Assembly (NCBI GenBank): GCA_963820415.1
Contig: CAWFZT010000001.1
Location: 1-42,442 of the forward strand
From: CAWFZT01 sp963820415
GTDB taxonomy: Bacteria > Chloroflexota > Anaerolineae > Anaerolineales > Anaerolineaceae
Direction: 5' to 3'
DNA: 42,442 nucleotides
Of the stretch, positions 32,286 to 40,183 are shown piece by piece. The notes beneath the pieces were generated by a model that was given only the letters and a program-made list of their open reading frames with translations, was not told where the DNA came from and searched no databases. The stretch's first letter is position 1; every line of letters begins with the position of its first letter. Both the position numbers and the translations under genes were made by a program.

Positions 32286-33814
32286 CCCAAATGCCTCACA
32301 AAATGCCGCTCCAACGCCTGATAATACTCCTCGGCGTGCTCACTCAAAATACGGCGCAGGTCGCTGCCGTAACGCTCCAGCAGCGAGCCAAAGGTGACGT
32401 GCAGCACCTGGCGGGCGTCGAACTGGTCGAGCAGGCCGGGAAGTGCCGCGTCGGGCAGGGAGGCTGGGTCGGGCACCCGCTCCAGCTCAGCCGAGACATG
32501 GTAGCTGGCCCGCTCCAACGGGTAGCGCTCGATTGACAGCGCCAGCATCTTGCGGAACAGGCCCGGCTCTACCTGGGCCAGGGTGCGCAGACCCTCGAGC
32601 AGGCTGGTCCCTGCGGTCTTCAGGTGCAGCAAACCGCCCGCCGCGGCAGCCGCCAGGGGATAGACACTGAACTTATCCGAGCCGGAGTGCAGGCTGAGCT
32701 TATACGGTCCCAGGGCGCGCGCCACAGCCGCGTGCCCGGCCAGGTCGGCCGCCAGGGCGTCCAGGTCGCCGATGTAATCCACGCCCTTCTCGAAGCGCCC
32801 GACGAAACGCGGCGCCAGGCTGACCCAGTGCACGCCCAGGCGCTGCAGCTCGCTGGCCACGTAAATATGCTCGGCATGGGTGGTCGGCGTTTCCGTCTCA
32901 TCGACCGAGACTTCCAGCTCGAAGGGAACGCCCTTGCTCTCCAGGTGGCGGTACAGGCGCGTCACGTGCGCCACGGCCGCCCCGTACTTGACCGCCGCCC
33001 GCAGGACCTGCTCGCGCTCCAACACCAGCCGGAAATTGCCCAAATCGAACTGCTTGCCGGCCAGGTGCTGCAGCAGGTCGGGCAGGCTCGACTCGAGCGC
33101 CGGCCAGGGCAGTGTGCTGGCCTTATGCTCCAACGCCACCCCGCCCAGGCCGCCGGCGCTGGGATCGACAAAGGCGCCGGGGTCGATGGTAAAGAAGGAA
33201 AAGCCGGCGGCGGCGAAACGATCGATATCGGCAGGCGTCTTCAGGTGGTCGGCGTCCGCTCCGACCAGTCCGCGCCAGCCGCCCTCAAAGGCGCCCCAGG
33301 TGGCGTCCGCCAGCACCTGTTCAGCCGAGCGCCCGGTGCGAGCCAGCTCGCGCACGGACTGCTGGGCGAAAATGGGGGCGATCGTCTTACCCGGGTGAGC
33401 GGCGGTCACCCGCCGCAAGGCGTGCAGGGCGCGCACGTGTCCGGGGGTGGCCAGCCCCAGGCGATCGCCAAAGCCGGCCGAAGTGACCAGGCCCAACGGC
33501 GCCGGCTGCAAATTGGGCAGGGTGAAGCGCAAGGCGCGGGCGTTGGCCGGGTCGAGCGGGCAGGACAGCAGCAGGCGCCCGCGCTCGCCGGACAGCTCGC
33601 TGACCTCGCCGCGGAAGGATTCGACCAGGGCCGAGTTGAAGGGCGCCAGTACGGCCAGGCGCTTGCCCTGCGGGGTGGCGACCAACCAGAGAGCCATGCT
33701 GCCCATCTCGACCAGCGAGGCGGGATAGGGAGTGCCAGGGAGGAGGGAGAGAGGAGTGTTCATAGGTGGGAGTCGCCGGTCCTCAGGATCAGATGCTGGC
33801 TTTGATGATATCAC
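32267..33814 (-). CDS. uxaE: UxaE-type tagaturonate epimerase
   Basis: UxaE interconverts D-tagaturonate and D-fructuronate and lets galacturonate enter the glucuronate branch. I recognise the family from overall form and context: about 500 residues, an N-terminal beta-rich part, then a TIM-barrel-like region with VGADADHLKTPADID, FTIDPGAF, ELEVSVDETETPTTHAEHIY, SLAPRFVGRFEKGVDYIGD and the metal-site-like LSLHSGSDKFSVYPL. The end has YHVSAELERVPDP. A GTG at 33814 has AAGGA about nine bases upstream, and an ATG at 33763 (498 residues) has no ribosome binding site; the GTG is given, but either could be right. It is the first gene of the operon and is followed 72 bases later by the SDR gene. Confidence 0.8.
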   Translation of the reverse strand: MISSKPASDPEDRRLPPMNTPLSLLPGTPYPASLVEMGSMALWLVATPQGKRLAVLAPFNSALVESFRGEVSELSGERGRLLLSCPLDPANARALRFTLPNLQPAPLGLVTSAGFGDRLGLATPGHVRALHALRRVTAAHPGKTIAPIFAQQSVRELARTGRSAEQVLADATWGAFEGGWRGLVGADADHLKTPADIDRFAAAGFSFFTIDPGAFVDPSAGGLGGVALEHKASTLPWPALESSLPDLLQHLAGKQFDLGNFRLVLEREQVLRAAVKYGAAVAHVTRLYRHLESKGVPFELEVSVDETETPTTHAEHIYVASELQRLGVHWVSLAPRFVGRFEKGVDYIGDLDALAADLAGHAAVARALGPYKLSLHSGSDKFSVYPLAAAAAGGLLHLKTAGTSLLEGLRTLAQVEPGLFRKMLALSIERYPLERASYHVSAELERVPDPASLPDAALPGLLDQFDARQVLHVTFGSLLERYGSDLRRILSEHAEEYYQALERHFVRHLGLLMGD

Positions 33815-33847
33815 AAGTTGAGTTCCTTTTTTTTATGAGGTGATTAA

Positions 33848-33881
33848 GGTACGACTTATGCAACTTTCGCGGTATGACTTA
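33848..33881. promoter_or_regulatory. Direct repeats upstream of uxaE, candidate regulator sites
   Basis: GGTACGACTTA at 33848-33858 and GGTATGACTTA at 33871-33881 differ by one base and have a 23-bp period, roughly two helical turns. They lie 34-67 bases before the GTG of uxaE, where an activator or repressor would bind. No regulator gene is adjacent. Confidence 0.5.
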
Positions 33882-33952
33882 ATGAATTTCAGACGACTAA
33901 TTAACCCTCCACTTAACCCCTTTTCTCGATGCAATTAGGAGAGGCCGGCCGA

Positions 33953-33967
33953 TATACTGGGTATACT
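33953..33967 (+). promoter_or_regulatory. TATACT boxes with inverted repeat before the MFS gene
   Basis: TATACT occurs at 33953-33958 and 33962-33967, and TATAC-TGG-GTATA (33953-33965) is a perfect inverted repeat. Either copy could be a -10 box and the palindrome an operator. The MFS ATG is at 33988. Confidence 0.45.
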
Positions 33968-33987
33968 CCAACTTCAAGGAGATTCTG

Positions 33988-35289
33988 ATGACTTCCGCGA
34001 CCAAAAGCAACCCGCTGCAAAACGTCTTTCGCAACCCCAACTTCCGCCTGCTGTGGGCGGGGCAGGCCACCTCCATCCTCGGCGACCAGTTCAGCATGAT
34101 TGCCATGCCCTGGCTGGTGCTCAAGCTGACCGGCAGCGACCCCGTGGCGCTGGGGACGGTGCTGGCGTTGGGCAGCGTGCCGCGGGCCCTGTTCATGCTG
34201 CTGGGCGGGGCGGTCACCGACCGGCTCTCGCAGCGCACCGTCATGCTGCTTTCAGACGTGCTGCGCTGCGCCCTGACCGGCCTGCTGGCCGGCCTGGTTT
34301 TGACCGGCTCGGTGCACCTGTGGATGGTCTACATCCTCTCCCTGCTCGGCGGTTTGATCAGCAGCTTCTTCACCCCGGCGTCTTCTTCCATTGTCCCACA
34401 GCTTCTGGAAGCGGAGTATGTGCAGGCCGGCAACTCGGTCATGCAGGGCTCCACCCAGTTGAGCATCTTCCTTGGCCCGGTGCTGGCGGGCGGCCTGATC
34501 GCGGCTTTCGCCGGTAAGGCGGGCGCCTCCGGAAATATGGAAGGCATCGGCCTGGCCTTCGCCTTCGACGCCCTGACCTTCCTGGCCTCAGCCGTGACGC
34601 TGTGGTGCATGGGCGTGCCTCACCCGCGCGACGCCGCCGCATCCGCCCAACCCGGCCTGCTGGCTTCCATTAAGGAGGGCCTCCATTATATGCTGCAGGA
34701 TCCCGTCATGCGCCTGGTCTACATCCTGATCGCGGGGGTCAACCTGGTCTTCGTCGGGCCGCTGCTGGTGGGCATCCCGGTGCTGGCTGACGAGCGCCTG
34801 GTCCAGGGGGCGGCCGCCTTCGGCATGATCATGTCGGCCTACGGGGCCGGCAACCTGGCCGGCATCCTGCTGGCCGGCTCGCTGCCCAGACCTAAACCTG
34901 GCATGTTGAACGCCATCCTGGTCAGCCTGGTCGTGGCCTTCGGCCTGACGATGGGCCTGTTCGCCTTCTTCACCACCACCCCACCCTTCCTTATTTGTAT
35001 GCTGCTGCTGGGCGCCGGCAACGGCTATTTGGGCATCACCCTGATCACCTTCATCCAGGTGCACACACCCCGCGAGATGCTCGGGCGGGTGATGGGCATG
35101 GTGCTGTTCGCCAACCTCGGCCTGGTGCCGGTCTCACAGGCCATTTCCGGCTTTGTGATCAAGCTCAGCCTGAACGGCCTGTTCATCGGGGCGGGCATGC
35201 TGACCATCGCCATCGCCGCCTGGATGCTGCTGACCCCCGGCACCCGGCTGATTACCCTGGGAATGGGGAAGGCAGAGGCCGAACAGTAA
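33988..35289 (+). CDS. Major facilitator superfamily exporter, DHA3/MFS_3-like
   Basis: The 433-residue protein has 12 predicted transmembrane segments. Typical features are FRLLWAGQATSILGDQF at the N-terminus, the inter-helix loop GGAVTDRLSQRTVM (motif A), SSFFTPASSSIVPQLL and VHTPREMLGRVMGM. The layout is that of the MefA/DHA3 drug exporters. Substrate is unknown. AAGGAG precedes the ATG by seven bases. It diverges from uxaE, with a 173-base shared intergenic region that holds the repeats listed above. Confidence 0.9.
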   Translation: MTSATKSNPLQNVFRNPNFRLLWAGQATSILGDQFSMIAMPWLVLKLTGSDPVALGTVLALGSVPRALFMLLGGAVTDRLSQRTVMLLSDVLRCALTGLLAGLVLTGSVHLWMVYILSLLGGLISSFFTPASSSIVPQLLEAEYVQAGNSVMQGSTQLSIFLGPVLAGGLIAAFAGKAGASGNMEGIGLAFAFDALTFLASAVTLWCMGVPHPRDAAASAQPGLLASIKEGLHYMLQDPVMRLVYILIAGVNLVFVGPLLVGIPVLADERLVQGAAAFGMIMSAYGAGNLAGILLAGSLPRPKPGMLNAILVSLVVAFGLTMGLFAFFTTTPPFLICMLLLGAGNGYLGITLITFIQVHTPREMLGRVMGMVLFANLGLVPVSQAISGFVIKLSLNGLFIGAGMLTIAIAAWMLLTPGTRLITLGMGKAEAEQ

Positions 35290-35333
35290 CCAAGGAAAAG
35301 CTCGGATTTTGGGGTATGTTCCGGCAGTTTGTA

Positions 35334-35339
35334 TATAAT
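35334..35339 (+). promoter_or_regulatory. Putative -10 box before the GatZ-like gene
   Basis: TATAAT at 35334-35339 lies within an AT-rich stretch 33 bases before the ATG at 35372. No good -35 is seen. GGAGGG lies about 20 bases before the ATG, too far for a normal ribosome binding site. Confidence 0.35.
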
Positions 35340-35371
35340 ATATATGGGAGGGAACCTAACCGATACCCCTG

Positions 35372-36607
35372 ATGAACCTCAAAGCTCTCGTCCGCAAGAT
35401 GATCTACTGGCGCGAAAGCGGGAAATACCGGGTGACCCTGCTGTCGGTCTGCCCCAATTCCTCGGCCGTGCTCGAGGCGGCCGTGCGCTGCGCCTCGCTG
35501 CACAACACCCCCATGCTATTCGCCGCCTCGCTGAATGCAGTCGACCGCGACGGCGGCTACACCACCTGGTCGCCGGCCGATTTCGTCTACCAGATGCACA
35601 ATTACGCCCACAAATATGCTTGGAGAGGCCCGCTTTACCCCGGCCTTGACCACTGCGGCGCCTGGCTGAAGGACAGCCACATCACCGAAAACCTGGGTTA
35701 TGACCAGGCCAGGCAGGAAGTGAAGCTGTCGCTATCAGCCTGCATCCAGGCCGGTTACCAGCTCATTCACATCGACACGACCATCGACCGCCGCCTGCCG
35801 CCCTCCCAGACCATGCCGGTCGAGCGGGTGGCGCCGCGCACCATCGAGCTGATCCAGTACGCCGAGGAAGTGCGCAACCGCTGCACCCTTTCGCCGGTAG
35901 CCTACGCAGCCGGCAGCGAGGAATTGCACAGCGGGCTGGTTAATTTCAACAACTTCCAGATTTTCCTGTCCAACCTGCGTTCGAGCATGGCCAGCTTGAA
36001 GCTGCTGGACGCCTGGCCGGCCTTTTTCGTCGCCGACGTCGGCACGAGCCTGATTAACGCCTATTTCAGCCCGGCCTCCGCCAACCGCGTATATACGGCT
36101 ACGGCCCCCACCGGGGCGCTGGCCACCGGGCATTACACCGATTGGGTCGACGATCCAACCCTTTACCCGCAGGCCGGCGTGGGCTGCGCCACCCTCGGGC
36201 CAGAGCTCACCGCCGAAGAGGTGCACGCCCTGCAGGCCCTGTGCGACCACGAGACCGAGTTGCTTTCCGGGAATCCCCAGCTTGTCCCTTCGAACTTTCT
36301 CGAAACGTTGGAGCAGGCAGTCATCGCTTCGCAGTGCTGGAAGAAATGGCTGGCGCCTGAAGAAAAGGACAAAGCTTTCGCCGATTTGGAGCTGTTCCGC
36401 CAGGGACGGCTGATCGAAAGCGGGGCGCGCTACGTGTGGACCGAAGCCGGGGTGAAGGCTGCCCGCAAAAAGCTGTACGAAAACCTGGGCTCGCTGATGA
36501 CCGACCCGCAGAGCTACGTGGTCGACCGCCTGGTAGGGTTGATAGAAAAATACATCGCCGCCTTCAACCTGCACGATTTGCTGGCCAGGTTAGAAGAGAT
36601 AGAATAA
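35372..36607 (+). CDS. GatZ/KbaZ-like tagatose-bisphosphate aldolase non-catalytic subunit family protein
   Basis: The 411-residue protein has the GatZ/KbaZ start pattern (VTLLSVCPNSSAVLEAAVRCASLHNTP, then ATSL-like AASLNAVDRDGGYTTWSPADF) and GLDHCGAWLKD and IHIDTTID, which match GGDH and HLD segments of that family. In E. coli GatZ and KbaZ assist the class II aldolases GatY and KbaY. No aldolase partner is next to it here, so an independent enzyme such as an epimerase on a keto-sugar is possible, as proposed for other orphan members. It is near the UxaE gene but on the opposite strand. No good ribosome binding site is seen before the ATG at 35372. Confidence 0.75.
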   Translation: MNLKALVRKMIYWRESGKYRVTLLSVCPNSSAVLEAAVRCASLHNTPMLFAASLNAVDRDGGYTTWSPADFVYQMHNYAHKYAWRGPLYPGLDHCGAWLKDSHITENLGYDQARQEVKLSLSACIQAGYQLIHIDTTIDRRLPPSQTMPVERVAPRTIELIQYAEEVRNRCTLSPVAYAAGSEELHSGLVNFNNFQIFLSNLRSSMASLKLLDAWPAFFVADVGTSLINAYFSPASANRVYTATAPTGALATGHYTDWVDDPTLYPQAGVGCATLGPELTAEEVHALQALCDHETELLSGNPQLVPSNFLETLEQAVIASQCWKKWLAPEEKDKAFADLELFRQGRLIESGARYVWTEAGVKAARKKLYENLGSLMTDPQSYVVDRLVGLIEKYIAAFNLHDLLARLEEIE

Positions 36608-36630
36608 AGGTTTCCAAGAAAAGAACAGAA

Positions 36631-38142
36631 ATGGGCGATAAACGTGAATTTCCCTGGGCAGCCACGGGTATTTCGATCTGCTTTCTAATGGGCGCGTTTT
36701 TACGGATCTGGCAGTTCGCCGCCAACCGGTCGTTGTGGCTAGACGAAGCCATGCTGGCTTTAAACGTGGTCAACCGGTCGTGGGTTGAATTGACCCAACC
36801 TTTAGACTATAACCAGGGAGCCCCGATTGGCTTCCTGTTTGTTCAGAAATTGATGATCGTGCTTTTCGGCAATCAGGATCTTTATTTGCGATTGTTCCCC
36901 CTGGCCGCCAGCCTTCTATCCATTTTTTTGATCTGGAAAGTGGCCCAGGGTTTTCTCAGTAAAATAGGGGTGCTGATTGTCCTGGGATTCTTTGTCCTTT
37001 CCACGCAACTGATTTATTACAGTTCTGAGGCCAAGCAGTATGCAAGCGATGTATTGGTGGCGCTGTTGCTGTTATTCGTTTTCTCCAGGTACCTTGCCCA
37101 GGCCAGAAGAAGGTTCCTGTGGCTGGCAGCCGCCGGCGCCCTGGGAATGTGGCTGTCCCATCCGACTGTATTTGTTTTGGCCGGCATCGGCTTGAGCCTC
37201 AGCCTGGACGCGCTGATTAAAAAGGAATGGGGCCGGTTATGGCAGTTGGGCCTCGTTTTTTTAGCCTGGCTGGTTAGTTTTGCCATCCTTTATTTTGTTT
37301 CCTTGCGGTTCTTAGCTACCAACACCTATCTTAATGATTATTGGTCGGGTGGCTTTATGCCAATTCCCCCCTGGATCGACATAAACTGGTTCAGGCATAC
37401 CTGGTTTGACTTAATCAATAACTGGGTAGGCTTACCCAAAGGAATAATCAGGAGCATTGGCGGGTTGGTTCTCCTGGCAGGCTGTGTCTCGATCAGCCTG
37501 AGAAAGTGGCAGTGGGCGCTGGTATTGATTACCCCGTTTGCCTTTACCCTTTTCGCTTCTGGCTTCGAAAAATACCCCTTCTCCGGACGTTTAATTTTAT
37601 TCCTGCTCCCGAGCGTATTTTTATTGATGGCAGAAGGTGTTGAACGAACCCGCCTGCTGCTATCCAGGATTTATCCCTGGCTGGCTTATTCGGTTACTGC
37701 GCTCCTGGTACTCTTATTTTTGTACCAATCAGCCTCGCAAGCGTTAGAAAATGTCCGCCAGCCTGATCTGCGAGAAGATATCAAGCCAGCCCTATCTTAT
37801 CTGAGTCAAAACCGGCAAAGCGAGGATTTGATTTACCTTTATCACGGGTCAGCGCCGGCATTCAAATACTATTCGTCCTTTTACAATATTTCCGGGCGCG
37901 ATTACGTGGTGGGCATTTCTTCACCCAGAGCGCCTGATAAGTACCTTAAAGATATCAATAAGCTAATTGGACACGCGCGTGTGTGGATTATTTTCTCCCA
38001 TGAATGCCCGCTTTCATTATGTAAAGTCGACGAAAGAAATTTCTTTGTCGACCATCTCAACCGGCTCGGCAAAAGGATACAGACCTATAAATCAACCGGT
38101 GTAACCCTGTACCTGTATGACCTGAGTGTCCCGAAACCGTAA
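36631..38142 (+). CDS. GT-C-fold membrane glycosyltransferase, PMT/ArnT-like
   Basis: The 503-residue protein has about 11 transmembrane segments. The first outer loop has LWLDEAMLALN, in which the Asp-Glu pair is the catalytic feature of GT39/GT83-type lipid-linked sugar transferases. YNQGAPIGFLFVQKLM and SEAKQYASDV follow, also typical. The C-terminal part (from about residue 390) is a soluble domain with YLYHGSAPAFKYYSSFY. It transfers a sugar from a polyprenyl-phosphate carrier on the outer face of the membrane, to lipid or protein. The ATG at 36631 is preferred to the longer frame from 36436, which would overlap the upstream gene and adds non-conserved residues. Base composition is lower in GC than its neighbours, which suggests different origin. 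Confidence 0.8.
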   Translation: MGDKREFPWAATGISICFLMGAFLRIWQFAANRSLWLDEAMLALNVVNRSWVELTQPLDYNQGAPIGFLFVQKLMIVLFGNQDLYLRLFPLAASLLSIFLIWKVAQGFLSKIGVLIVLGFFVLSTQLIYYSSEAKQYASDVLVALLLLFVFSRYLAQARRRFLWLAAAGALGMWLSHPTVFVLAGIGLSLSLDALIKKEWGRLWQLGLVFLAWLVSFAILYFVSLRFLATNTYLNDYWSGGFMPIPPWIDINWFRHTWFDLINNWVGLPKGIIRSIGGLVLLAGCVSISLRKWQWALVLITPFAFTLFASGFEKYPFSGRLILFLLPSVFLLMAEGVERTRLLLSRIYPWLAYSVTALLVLLFLYQSASQALENVRQPDLREDIKPALSYLSQNRQSEDLIYLYHGSAPAFKYYSSFYNISGRDYVVGISSPRAPDKYLKDINKLIGHARVWIIFSHECPLSLCKVDERNFFVDHLNRLGKRIQTYKSTGVTLYLYDLSVPKP

Positions 38143-38281
38143 GAAAGGCCCATGAGCAGGACTTCATCCGTCAGTCGCCAGGTAGAGCTGAAGCGGGTCG
38201 CCCTTCGCAGTTGCATTGAGGGGCAGAAGGCAGTATAACTCCCGTAAATCACGACCTATCACCATAAAGAAAGAGGAACGC

Positions 38282-38632
38282 ATGGATAACCCGAAGGCAA
38301 TCGTCATCCTCTTCAAAAATAACGGCATGGGGATAACCGGCGAGCAGCCGCTCCAGGATAAGCTCACCAAAACTTTCCTGACCCTCACCCAGCAGAATCT
38401 CAACCTGCCCCGGGCGATTTGCTTTTACACCGAGGGCGTAAAGCTGGCCTGCGAAGGATCGCCGGTGCTGGAGGAGCTGCGGGCGCTGGAAGCCAGGGGC
38501 GTGCGCCTGATCCTGTGCCAGACCTGCCTGGACTATTTCGGGCTGAAGGACAAAACGCGGGTTGGCATCGTGGGCGGCATGGCCGATATTATGACTGCTA
38601 TGTGGCAGGCCGATTCCGTCATAACCGTGTAA
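38282..38632 (+). CDS. DsrE-like protein related to the C-terminal domain of selenium-linked YedF
   Basis: The 116-residue protein has the YedF-like pattern: VILFKNNGMGITGEQPLQDKL start, FYTEGVKLACEGSPVLEEL, RGVRLILCQTCLDYFGLKDK and VGIVGGMADIMTAMWQADSVITV. The Cys pair CQTC could carry a sulfur or selenium atom. Bacterial YedF usually has an N-terminal TusA-like domain, which is missing here. A sulfur-relay or selenium role is inferred from the family. AGAGGAACGC precedes the ATG at 38282; the frame upstream has no support. Confidence 0.8.
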   Translation: MDNPKAIVILFKNNGMGITGEQPLQDKLTKTFLTLTQQNLNLPRAICFYTEGVKLACEGSPVLEELRALEARGVRLILCQTCLDYFGLKDKTRVGIVGGMADIMTAMWQADSVITV

Positions 38633-38660
38633 AGAAAGAGATTCACCACTGAGCCTATTA

Positions 38661-38688
38661 TTAACCAGAGGTTAAAATTTGATATAAT
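38661..38688 (+). promoter_or_regulatory. Promoter with overlapping inverted repeat before the phosphoesterase gene
   Basis: TTAACC (38661-38666) and TATAAT (38683-38688) are 16 bp apart. TTAACC-AGA-GGTTAA (38661-38675) is a perfect 6-3-6 inverted repeat over the -35. The ATG is 131 bases further on, a long leader without other clear signals. Confidence 0.4.
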
Positions 38689-38819
38689 TCCAAAGCTATT
38701 TTGTGTTGTATTCAGGGATTTGCAACAATCTTTTTCTAAAGTGGGAATCCAGATCATCAAAATATCAACAGTCTCAGGTGATGATCAAGATTAAAATCTA
38801 ACTGATCTTAAAGGTTGCC

Positions 38820-39869
38820 ATGCTGAAAACTAAAAACGGCCTCAACTTAAAAAACCCACGGATTTGGATCGTGCCTGGTTTGATAATCCTGATTCTGGGG
38901 AGCGCCGGTTTTGTCGTTGCGCATAAATTCATACCCCGCAGTATGGTCTACGCAATTAAAAGGGTTATCTACGGAACTCCTACAATTACCCCATCGCCCA
39001 GCCCCTACCCGACTTTTGCCCCATTTCCGACCAGGACCCCGGTTGCATTGGTGGATGAAGATGCGGTCCTGGTAGGCGCCGGTGATGTTGTCACGTGCGG
39101 CGGCGATGCTTCGGCGGGGACCGCACAGTTAATTGATCGTTTCCCTGGAGCAGCTATTTTCACTGCCGGGGATACCTCAAATAATACAGGCACACCCGCC
39201 CAATATCGCGATTGCGTTTCCAAAACCTGGGGACGCTTCAAAGACCGCATCTACCCTGCAACCGGCAACCATGACTACATGACCGAAAATGCTTACGGCT
39301 ATTTTCAATACTTTGGCCAGGCTGCGGGTGACCCGCATGGGGGGTATTACAGTTTCAACCTGGGCGCCTGGCATATCGTCATGCTTAATAGTGAATGCCA
39401 CGAAATCGGCGGATGCCAGCCTGGCTCGCCTCAGGAGACCTGGCTGAAAGCAGACCTGGATGCCTGGCCAACCAAATGCAGCATGGCAGTGATGCATAGG
39501 CCGCTTTTCGTTTCCGGGGCAGTGGACAATCCCCAGGTGCGACCTTTGTGGCAGGACTTATATGATGATGACGCAGAACTCGTCATCAGCGGTCATGAGC
39601 ACCACTATGAACGCTTTGCTCCGCTTGATCCGAAAGGCAAGCCAGACCCGCAGCGCGGCATCCGGGAGATCATTGTAGCTACCGGCGGCGCTATTTTGGA
39701 AGACCCCAAGGGCCCACAGATTCCCAATAGTGAGGCGATAATTTCCGGGGAATATGGCATCATCAAGCTCAACCTTCACCCCACCAGCTACGAATGGGAA
39801 TTTATTCCTGTCGAAGATGGCGATGAACCCGGGATAAAATCAGATTCCGGCCAGGGAACCTGCCATTAG
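38820..39869 (+). CDS. Membrane-anchored calcineurin-like metallophosphoesterase
   Basis: The 349-residue protein has an N-terminal transmembrane anchor (IWIVPGLIILILGSAGFVVA, residues about 15-34), a Thr/Pro-rich spacer (about 53-75) and a metallophosphoesterase domain. Metal-binding motifs are GAGDVVTCG (Asp89), AGDTSNNTG (Asp118), GNHDY (Asn150, His151), VMHRP and SGHEHHYER. The set and the TSNNTG and GHEHHYER forms resemble purple-acid-phosphatase-like members. It acts outside the membrane and hydrolyses phosphate esters of unknown kind. The ATG at 38820 has AAAGG seven bases upstream. Confidence 0.88.
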   Translation: MLKTKNGLNLKNPRIWIVPGLIILILGSAGFVVAHKFIPRSMVYAIKRVIYGTPTITPSPSPYPTFAPFPTRTPVALVDEDAVLVGAGDVVTCGGDASAGTAQLIDRFPGAAIFTAGDTSNNTGTPAQYRDCVSKTWGRFKDRIYPATGNHDYMTENAYGYFQYFGQAAGDPHGGYYSFNLGAWHIVMLNSECHEIGGCQPGSPQETWLKADLDAWPTKCSMAVMHRPLFVSGAVDNPQVRPLWQDLYDDDAELVISGHEHHYERFAPLDPKGKPDPQRGIREIIVATGGAILEDPKGPQIPNSEAIISGEYGIIKLNLHPTSYEWEFIPVEDGDEPGIKSDSGQGTCH

Positions 39870-39890
39870 GGATTAATTTTTTTTTAGTGG

Positions 39891-40020
39891 GGGTCGCTCC
39901 CGCCTACGTAATCACATAGGTGCGGGTCTGCGCCTACCAGAGCCCGCCAGCGATTGAAATCGTTGGCTCCCAAAATCGGGACCCACCAAACCCGATCAAT
40001 CGGGTTGAAGGCAGTTCAGT
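39891..40020. repeat. Intergenic segment with two short-loop hairpins, REP-like
   Basis: The 314-base gap 39870-40183 holds no gene. It has a T9 run after the phosphoesterase gene, then CCAGCGATT (39947-39955) paired with AATCGTTGG (39958-39966), and AACCCGAT (39989-39996) paired with ATCGGGTT (39999-40006). Both hairpins have 2-base nominal loops and the same GATT/AATC type centre. A REP-like or transposase-associated repeat is possible. From 40021 to 40183 nothing further is recognised. Confidence 0.45.
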
Positions 40021-40183
40021 CTTACCTGGGTTTGGTTAATTACCATAGAGCGAGAACATCCGGTTGGGGTTGATGTCGAGATACAAGGCGAATTTCACGG
40101 GTGCATGGCTTTTGCATAACGTCAAAGAAAACGACCGATTATTATGTAACAAAATACTAGAAACCAGAGCTAAGGCGAGCCCC

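Noticed and set aside
36436..36630. N-terminal extension of the glycosyltransferase frame
   Set aside because: It overlaps the end of the GatZ-like gene in another frame and has no conservation; the ATG at 36631 leads directly into the first membrane segment.
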